Of a stretch of 38,259 nt of DNA, positions 33,124 through 38,259 are shown in pieces (positions within the stretch are counted from its first letter, which is position 1; every line of letters begins with the position of its first letter). The notes beneath the pieces were generated by a model. That model did no database searches and was not told where the DNA came from. It saw nothing but the letters and a program-made list of their open reading frames with translations. Origin of the DNA: Burkholderiales bacterium (GTDB lineage Bacteria > Pseudomonadota > Gammaproteobacteria > Burkholderiales > Casimicrobiaceae); contig JANXUB010000128.1 in the NCBI GenBank assembly GCA_025352105.1, forward strand, positions 1 to 38,259, read 5' to 3'. A program made the translations under genes and the position numbers.

Positions 33124-33537
33124 CTATCGTTGCAGCGCCGCCCAAGCCGCCCCCGACCGCCGCATCAAGCTAGGATGCAGCACCCCCAGCTTCGGTCTCT
33201 GCCCGTGCGGTGCCGCTGGCGGCACCTTGAACCATTCTTCGTTGTACGGTAGCTCCACAGTTTGCTTGAAGCTGAACTTGGTGGGGTAGCTGAGTCCGGC
33301 GAGTTCATAGGCAGCTCGATCGACTGGGGCAATGAGAAATTCGCCTGCGAGTAAACGATCTGTTTTTTGACTAGTTCCGTAGGCGATCAAGACGGCGTAA
33401 CGCGGCGCGTCATCGTCGAAGACCTTGACGACGAGTGCGGGTCGCGGCTTTGGGCCGGGTTCAATACCGCGATCCTCCGGAAAGTGGCACCAGACGATGT
33501 CGCCCGCCTCGGGTGCAGGCCACCAGCGTGCGTTCAC
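33124..33537 (-). CDS. PemK/MazF-like toxin
   Basis: This 137-residue protein shows the PemK/MazF pattern AGDIVWCHFPEDRGIEPGPKPRPALVVKVFDD near its start and GEFLIAPVDRAAYELAGLSYPTKFSF further on. I place the start at GTG 33537, since the frame upstream would overlap the antitoxin end; gap to that gene is 10 bases. Proteins of this fold cut mRNA. The tail (after residue 110) is Pro-rich and longer than usual, so family boundaries are less sure there. Confidence 0.78.
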   Translation of the reverse strand: MNARWWPAPEAGDIVWCHFPEDRGIEPGPKPRPALVVKVFDDDAPRYAVLIAYGTSQKTDRLLAGEFLIAPVDRAAYELAGLSYPTKFSFKQTVELPYNEEWFKVPPAAPHGQRPKLGVLHPSLMRRSGAAWAALQR

Positions 33538-33547
33538 GGGCTGGCGG

Positions 33548-33820
33548 CTAAAACAAACTGGATTTGACGGCTTTGTTGCGCCCCTGCGGCGCTGCCTTGC
33601 GAATGGCGCGCAACTGCGGCGCACTCAACGGCCCATCATCTGCCTCGTATGCGGGCAGCACGTCACGTGCGAGCTGGCGCACCGCGTAGTGCAGCACCTG
33701 CGTCTCTTTGATACCCAACGTTGTCGCGAGCCGCGAGAGCGTGTCGCGACTAACGCCAGCGTCTGAGTCGGTTGGACGAAGGCGAAACAACAATTGATCT
33801 GGGCGCGTTGCCGTTGTCAT
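33548..33820 (-). CDS. Probable antitoxin paired with the PemK/MazF-like toxin
   Basis: This 90-residue protein contains a segment SRDTLSRLATTLGIKETQVLHYAVRQLARDVLPAYEADDGPLSA that looks like a DNA-binding helix pair (ribbon-helix-helix or similar) followed by a charged tail. Its place directly upstream of the toxin, in the same operon, supports an antitoxin role. I do not recognise a named family. Confidence 0.7.
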   Translation of the reverse strand: MTTATRPDQLLFRLRPTDSDAGVSRDTLSRLATTLGIKETQVLHYAVRQLARDVLPAYEADDGPLSAPQLRAIRKAAPQGRNKAVKSSLF

Positions 33821-33855
33821 GACGATGCTTCGATGGTTGCGGATGACGAGAGAAA

Positions 33856-33878
33856 ATTATATATCCAATAGATATCTA
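33856..33878 (-). promoter_or_regulatory. Promoter and palindrome ahead of the second toxin-antitoxin operon
   Basis: On the minus strand a TATAAT lies at 33856-33861, about 36 bases before the antitoxin ATG. The perfect 10-base palindrome TAGATATCTA (33869-33878) stands just upstream. It is a candidate autoregulation site, from position only. Confidence 0.45.
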
Positions 33879-33990
33879 CCTGCTAACGCTACAGACCTTA
33901 GACGCGCTCATACTTGATAACAATCAAGGGTTTCAGGTTCGCATTTCGCGCATCATGTGGGACGAAGTCTTGCGATCCAGCATCTTTTCT

Positions 33991-34081
33991 TCACACCCCC
34001 TCCCCCTTCTTCACTTCCGCAAACTTCCCTGCCATCGTCGGATTCCCGCGCGTTAGTCGCTTGATCGTCACGTCCTGTGCC
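33991..34081 (-). pseudogene. C-terminal fragment of an unknown gene (X), copy 1
   Basis: On the minus strand this encodes AQDVTIKRLTRGNPTMAGKF, then AEVKKGEGV and a stop. The matching stretch at 37018-37132 differs mostly by silent or mild changes (K for T, N for T, I for M), which suggests that it was once coding. It begins exactly where the fic tail begins on the other strand. I do not recognise the protein. Confidence 0.55.
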
Positions 34082-34627
34082 TGCCGCCTGCCGACCCACT
34101 GCGCCCTGTGGCCACTGAGCAGCAGCCTGTGGTCGGTCAGCCGCGGCCTCGCCCGCCGTCGCGACGAATACTACGAACGCCTTGATGCCGCGGATGCGCC
34201 ACGCCAGGGCGACCTCGACGGACGCGGCAACCTCGGCGAAAAAGAGCTGCGCCGCTGGTGCGAATGGTTTGTCGGCATCTGCGAAGACCAGGTCAACTTC
34301 ATAACCCGCATGTTCCATCTCGACGGCATGAAAACGCGCATACAAGCCCTCATCAGTTTCCGCGCTGCGCACGACAAACGCATCCGCCCTGAAGCATCGC
34401 TGCCGCTCTACCACCTCTTCCTAGCCGGCCCCACCGCGCGCGGCGAGTTCCAGCAGATGACCGGGCTCGGCGAACGCACCGCCCGCACGCTGCTGTCCAA
34501 CCTCATCGAAACCGGCCTAGTCACCAGCACTGGCCACGTCGCCCCGGTGCGCTTCGCCTTCCCGCTTGATGCGCCGCAGTTTGTGTTGCCGGAGCTTTAT
34601 CCGGAGGCGGCCAGCCTGGAAGATTGA
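34079..34627 (+). pseudogene. Truncated fic 3' half, copy 2
   Basis: The frame encodes CRLPTHCALWPLSSSLWSVSR onward, through the winged helix GLGERTARTLLSNLIETGLV, to ELYPEAASLED and a stop. It starts directly after the position of the Fic catalytic loop, so HPFxxGNGR is missing and it cannot transfer nucleotides. No stop codon interrupts the 180 or so codons, and the frame stays open upstream to 33914. Either the event is recent or the helical/winged-helix part is kept for use. The sequence after the stop differs from that after the other copies. Confidence 0.85.
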
Positions 34628-34689
34628 GTGCGTACGCCTAGGAAATCAAGGCACACGCCGAAGGGCTGTATGTCACGCGGTGTTGCGTC

Positions 34690-36948
34690 CTACGGCACAA
34701 CAGCAGCTCTAAGCGCACCAAGGTGAAGAGGGTCGGACGCTTGAAGATGCTCCATAAGATCTCCGACGGCCGCCTCAATGTCGCACATCAAGTCGTTGTT
34801 CTCAGACATGCGCTCGATGTTGTTGGCGTGGCTGAAATAATGCAGCGTTTTTAATATCCGCTTTGCCTTTTCGCTGCCGAACACGCGCTCGGCACGAGAG
34901 TCCACCGAGGCCATACGATGGTCGGGATACTTCGAGTACGTGTAGAGTTCGACGAATCTGCGCACAGCGTTCGGCAACAACATGAGTACTTTGAAGTCGG
35001 TTTTGTTGGCAGCAGTGTGGAACTCGTCAAGCACGTGAAATAGGAAGTGATACTCCGAGTTGTATCGATGCATTGACTCCGGCATGTTCGACAACGAAGA
35101 AGTCTTTGGCCCAATTCGCTTGATCAAATAGAGAGCCGCTGCGTTATTTTTACCGTCCGGCTTGAGCTCGCGCAGGAGTGAGAAAAACTCGAAATTGTGG
35201 GTCGAAAAGAAAACCTGCTTGCAGCGCGTCGTCCACGGACCATCGGCGACAGGCTGGTAAAAGAAGGTCTCTTTTATGATCGCGGCGACTTGGAAGATGT
35301 GGTTGCTGTCGAGACTAGAAATCGGATCGTCGATGTAGACAATGGCTTTTTCGAACTCCTTGATCTCCCGCAACTTGGTCAGGAAGAACGAGAAAGCGAT
35401 AGCTGTCTTCTCGCCCTCGCTCAGATGCCGCGCCGGCTTTGCGTCGCGCCGAACGAGCTGGAACCTCTCGCCTTCAGCAGTGGCAACCACTGCGATCTGG
35501 ACGCTCTCGCTTCCGAGCAGGTTTTCGATGCGCTTATTGATTTCCTCGCGACCGAGCTGAGCTTGACTGATGATGGCTTTCAGCCGATCAATCTCGACCC
35601 TAAGCTTGGTCGCACAGCTGTAATAGCGCTGACGGTGGCGCTCGCGTCGAGCTTGATCGATCTCGAATTTTTCCAGGTCCTGCGCAGCCTTGAACTCCTG
35701 CGCGAAGTGCAGTTTCAATCGCCCAATGGCGGCTTCCTTCTCGGAGGGAAAGTTGTCCTTGACCTCGTTATGCCCCTTGAAGACCGCATTCAGTGCGTCA
35801 AGCATAGTCCCGACAGTCTCCGCGACCTTCCCGTCGGATGGTTTGCGCTCGATGGCCACGAATGGCGCAGCCAACTTCGCGCTCAAATCGGCGTGGAGTC
35901 CAGCAAGTTCCGTGTTGTACGCTTCGATTGCGTTTTGAGAATCCGCGTTGGCTTTTGAGTAAAGCTCCCTGAACGGCATGTTGAGCTCAATTTCCTTAAG
36001 CTCGGTAACAGTCAATTTCGCCGAATCCACCCGCTTAGCAAGTTGCTCCACAGCTCGCTTATGGTCGTCGAGGTCCTTGGAGAAATGATCGTTGATGGCC
36101 TTGAGTCGCTCGGCGTGCAAATCACTTCCGCAAAATTCGCAAGATTTTTTACTTTGATGTAGGTGAAGGCCTGTCTGCACCCAAGTCTCGATGGAGGGAT
36201 TGTCAACGAGATGAGCGATGGTATTCGCTAGATCTGGTTTCTTGGCGAGCAGTGTCGAAGCCTCAGCCGCGAGATCCGTCAGGGATAACTGTAACGTCAC
36301 AGTCGCGATGGCAGGAAGACTTTCCTTGGCAGACGAATGTGCCAGTTTGATGTCGGCTTCTAGGGCCTCGGGCGTCAAGGCGTAGTCTTCCAAACCGAGG
36401 GCGACCGTCCGTAGTTCGGCGTCCAGTTGAGTCGAACCAAACGCTGCCACCAGACCAATCGTCTTCTTTATCGTTGCTGATGTAGTTGTCTTGGCTGAAT
36501 TCAGCGCCTTGATCGCCACCGCAGACTCATTGGATTTCTTGGTAGCTCCGTCGACGGCACGCTTGTACATTGCATCGCACCGCTCGATTTCCTTCTGTGC
36601 AGCCTCCGATTCTGAACCGAGAAGTAGGATCGGCTTAAAGTGGCTACCTGCAAAGTTCAGATTGTCGGCCACGAAATCCGAGTTAAAGACACGAACGATT
36701 TGAGATGTTGATTGGAAGTTCGCTTCAGTAATGTTTCCAGCGTCGGTCGTGATCGTGAATGAACACGTCGGGAGCTCGGGATTTAACGTCTTCGACTCAA
36801 GCATCGCGACGAGTCGCGACAGCGTTGTCTTACCTGAGTAGTTCCATCCGTAGATGAGATTCTTGACACCGAATTCGACTGTTCCCGCAGGTGGCGCGTA
36901 GTCGGCTAACACTCCAAGCCCCTTGATCCGCTGGAAGCTTTTCAACAT
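34690..36948 (-). CDS. RloC-like AAA ATPase with zinc hook, candidate anticodon nuclease
   Basis: This 752-residue protein has Walker A GWNYSGKT (34-41), a coiled-coil middle region with a zinc-hook-like CEFC at 270-273, an ABC-type signature HLSEGEKTAIAFSFFL and Walker B KAIVYIDDPISSLDS in the C-terminal half. The tail contains R663-x3-E667 in VRRFVELYTYSKYP and His703/His707 in LHYFSHANN, which fits the Arg-Glu-His triad of PrrC/RloC anticodon nucleases in order and rough spacing. RloC combines exactly a zinc hook, the ATPase and a C-terminal nuclease, and is thought to cut tRNA when DNA damage or phage attack is sensed. The start has AAGGAG seven bases ahead. Neighbouring hsd genes are not in the window. 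Confidence 0.82.
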   Translation of the reverse strand: MLKSFQRIKGLGVLADYAPPAGTVEFGVKNLIYGWNYSGKTTLSRLVAMLESKTLNPELPTCSFTITTDAGNITEANFQSTSQIVRVFNSDFVADNLNFAGSHFKPILLLGSESEAAQKEIERCDAMYKRAVDGATKKSNESAVAIKALNSAKTTTSATIKKTIGLVAAFGSTQLDAELRTVALGLEDYALTPEALEADIKLAHSSAKESLPAIATVTLQLSLTDLAAEASTLLAKKPDLANTIAHLVDNPSIETWVQTGLHLHQSKKSCEFCGSDLHAERLKAINDHFSKDLDDHKRAVEQLAKRVDSAKLTVTELKEIELNMPFRELYSKANADSQNAIEAYNTELAGLHADLSAKLAAPFVAIERKPSDGKVAETVGTMLDALNAVFKGHNEVKDNFPSEKEAAIGRLKLHFAQEFKAAQDLEKFEIDQARRERHRQRYYSCATKLRVEIDRLKAIISQAQLGREEINKRIENLLGSESVQIAVVATAEGERFQLVRRDAKPARHLSEGEKTAIAFSFFLTKLREIKEFEKAIVYIDDPISSLDSNHIFQVAAIIKETFFYQPVADGPWTTRCKQVFFSTHNFEFFSLLRELKPDGKNNAAALYLIKRIGPKTSSLSNMPESMHRYNSEYHFLFHVLDEFHTAANKTDFKVLMLLPNAVRRFVELYTYSKYPDHRMASVDSRAERVFGSEKAKRILKTLHYFSHANNIERMSENNDLMCDIEAAVGDLMEHLQASDPLHLGALRAAVVP

Positions 36949-37017
36949 AGCAACTCCTTTTGAAGTTTCAATTCGTGAATCGGAGCAAGTAACCTAAATC
37001 GGGTGAGGCTCATCGGG

Positions 37018-37132
37018 CTAGTCTTGCGGCCCAACATCCCGGCCGCACTCCCCATCCCCCTTCTTCACCTCCGCAAACTTCCCCGCAATATTCGGATTCC
37101 CGCGCGTCAATCGCTTGATCTTCACGTCCTGC
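37018..37132 (-). pseudogene. C-terminal fragment of unknown gene X, copy 2
   Basis: The minus strand encodes AQDVKIKRLTRGNPNIAGKF, then AEVKKGDGECGRDVGPQD and a stop at 37018-37020. It matches copy 1 up to the KKG residues, then the tails differ. As in copy 1 it is cut at the same point where the fic tail starts. It lies upstream of the RloC-like gene in the same orientation. Confidence 0.55.
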
Positions 37133-37681
37133 GCCTGCCGCCTGCAGACGCACTGCGCCCTGTGGCCACTGAGCAGCGGCCTGTGGTCGGTCAGTCGCGG
37201 CCTCGCCCGCCGTCGCGACGAATACTACGAACGCCTCGATGCCGCCGACGCGCCACGTCAGGGCGACCTTGACGGGCGCGGCAACCTCAGCGAAAAAGAG
37301 CTGCGCCGCTGGTGCGAATGGTTTGTCGGCATCTGCGAAGACCAGGTCAGCTTCATGACTCGCATGTTCAGGCTTAACGAGATGAAGACGCGCATCCAAG
37401 CGCTCATCAGCTTCCGCGCCGCGCACGACAAACGCATACGCCCCGAGGCCGCGCTGCCGCTCTACCACCTCTTTCTCGCCGGCCCCACCGCGCGCGGCGA
37501 GTTCCAGCAGATGACCGGGCTCGGCGAGCGCACTGCCCGCACGCTGCTATCAAACCTGATCGAAACCGGCCTAGTCACCAGCACCGGCCACGTCGCCCCG
37601 GTGCGCTTCGCGTTCCCGCTCGATGCCCTCCAGTTCTTGTTGCCTGAGCTTTATCCGGAGGCGGCTAGTCGCGAAGACTGA
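37130..37681 (+). pseudogene. Truncated fic 3' half, copy 3
   Basis: The frame encodes CRLQTHCALWPLSSGLWSVSR to ELYPEAASRED and a stop, without interruption. It lacks everything up to and including the Fic catalytic loop, as in copy 2. It is closer to the intact gene than copy 2 in places, with changes such as FRLNEMKTRI for FHLDGMKTRI. Unlike copy 2 it is followed by the full post-fic spacer and a peroxidase gene, so it marks the right border of the 8.5-kb duplicated arrangement. Confidence 0.87.
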
Positions 37682-38143
37682 ACACGCTGGCGATAGTGAT
37701 TGAGCCGAGAGCGTGACGCCGCAGAGTGGGTTCGGAACGCAGCGACAACCCACCGCGTGCTCCACGAAACCACCTTAAGCAGTATGGCCCTTCGCGCTGC
37801 GGCCCAGTTCAAAAATGCTGAACTGCAAGACCTAACCCCGCAGCTCCGAATGAACACGTAGCTCCTACCCGAACAGGTAGGACGCAAATGTCAAATCGGC
37901 GTCTAACGTTCACACCTAAGATACCGACCAATTTTGTGTCTGCTTTGCACCGAAAATTTCGTCTTTACTACTGCGAACAACTTCCACAGCAGTCCTGTAT
38001 CTACACCACGGAGATCGGAGACCGCTGACGCAAACTGTCTGATCCGAGCACACGCGCGCACGCGTGTGTGCCAACGGCTAACACGCCGTTGATGCCTCGG
38101 TCGCCGTGCGCATATCCAATCAACACTGAAACGGAGCCTCACC
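37682..38143 (+). other. Second copy of the structured spacer before a peroxidase gene
   Basis: The stretch aligns base for base with 29200-29661. The stems GTGGGTT/AACCCAC, CAGTTCA/TGAACTG and TCCTACC/GGTAGGA are kept, and the last hairpin keeps CAACGGC/GCCGTTG (7 of 9 pairs). No gene was seen. GGAG precedes the next ATG. Confidence 0.5.
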
Positions 38144-38259
38144 ATGAAACTACTGCCCACCGGCCTTCACGGCGGCGACGCCAGCGGCCTCGAATCTGCA
38201 TCCCCAGGACGACTACTTCCTCCTTCGCACACCAGCTACGATGATGCGACGCTCAAAGC
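38144..38259 (+). CDS. Start of a second haem peroxidase gene (cut by the window end)
   Basis: The visible 38 codons (MKLLPTGLHGGDASGLESAS onward) match the N-terminus of the peroxidase at 29662 with a single visible change (L for I at residue 3). The rest lies outside the window, so it is not known whether this copy is intact. Confidence 0.85.
   Translation, partial: MKLLPTGLHGGDASGLESASPGRLLPPSHTSYDDATLK

Larger units (their letters stand above)
37133..38259 (+). repeat. Long direct repeat, copy 2
   Basis: This is the second copy of 28651-29777 at an offset of 8482 bases, running into the window edge, so its full length is unknown and exceeds 1.1 kb. It has lost the 5' half of fic but kept the 3' half, the spacer and the peroxidase start. 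Confidence 0.9.

Noticed and set aside
33953-34414. Minus-strand frame of 153 codons across fic tail copy 2
   Set aside because: Equivalent frames occur antisense to every fic copy, including the intact gene, so it is a shadow. Only the short stretch left of the junction, in another frame, looks coding (gene X fragment).
34690-36948. Reading the large ATPase as an SMC- or Rad50-type DNA repair protein
   Set aside because: The size, single short coiled coil, hook position and the R-x3-E...H tail fit RloC/PrrC better than Rad50 or SbcC.
1-38259. CRISPR arrays, tRNA and rRNA genes
   Set aside because: I found no regularly spaced direct repeats with unique spacers, and no clover-leaf or rRNA signature by eye.
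28651-38259. An insertion sequence causing the fic tail duplications
   Set aside because: There are no terminal inverted repeats or transposase at the copy borders. The borders coincide with gene parts, so homologous or illegitimate recombination is more likely.

Overview
The window looks like the chromosome of a betaproteobacterium, probably of the order Burkholderiales. It is GC-rich, carries two periplasmic receptors of the Bug (tripartite tricarboxylate) type that this order has in large numbers, and has TtcA, MsrB, Lrp and GlmS of proteobacterial type. Taxonomy is inferred from gene families only.

Region 1 (1-8147) is ordinary chromosome: the end of a BI-1/YccA membrane protein, an HtrA-like protein that has lost all three catalytic residues, ttcA, a molybdopterin oxidoreductase carrying an in-frame repeat insertion, msrB, an Lrp-type regulator and glmS. 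Two palindromic intergenic repeats lie around msrB.

Region 2 (8171-27027) is an 18.86-kb block bounded by a perfect 25-bp terminal inverted repeat and a 4-bp direct repeat (GCTC). Each end also has a second inward copy of a 12-bp sub-repeat. The block looks like a transposon with IS21-like ends but contains no transposase. It carries a catabolic gene set: a complete LivKHMGF-type ABC importer, two Bug receptors, three class III CoA-transferase genes, two hot-dog (MaoC/HTD2-type) hydratases, a CitE-like lyase, an SDR, a 3-hydroxyisobutyrate-dehydrogenase-like enzyme, an SMP-30 lactonase-like protein, an isochorismatase-fold hydrolase without its cysteine, a DUF2889 gene broken by an amber codon, and a GntR/FCD regulator. 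Three promoters inside it share the 11-bp motif TAT(A/T)ATGCATT, in which the -10 box overlaps a palindrome. This gives a simple regulatory model with the GntR protein as the regulator. The enzymes suggest import of a carboxylic acid, CoA activation, hydration and a retro-Claisen/aldol cleavage, similar in logic to itaconate or mesaconate breakdown. The true substrate is not known.

Region 3 (27037-38259) is a defence-like accessory region: a HigBA-type toxin-antitoxin pair, an intact class II Fic protein, an animal-type haem peroxidase, a frameshifted Shedu (DUF4263) nuclease, a PemK/MazF-type toxin with its antitoxin, and an RloC-like zinc-hook ATPase with a candidate anticodon-nuclease triad. 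The 3' part of fic is repeated. There is one intact gene, one short remnant (31184-31347), and two copies truncated at the same point just after the Fic motif. Both truncated copies are joined there to the divergent C-terminus of another unknown gene. The last copy is followed by the same 460-bp spacer and the start of a second peroxidase gene, so direct repeats longer than 1.1 kb flank 8.5 kb of cargo. This pattern suggests a cassette region that duplicates and reshuffles by recombination between fic tails.
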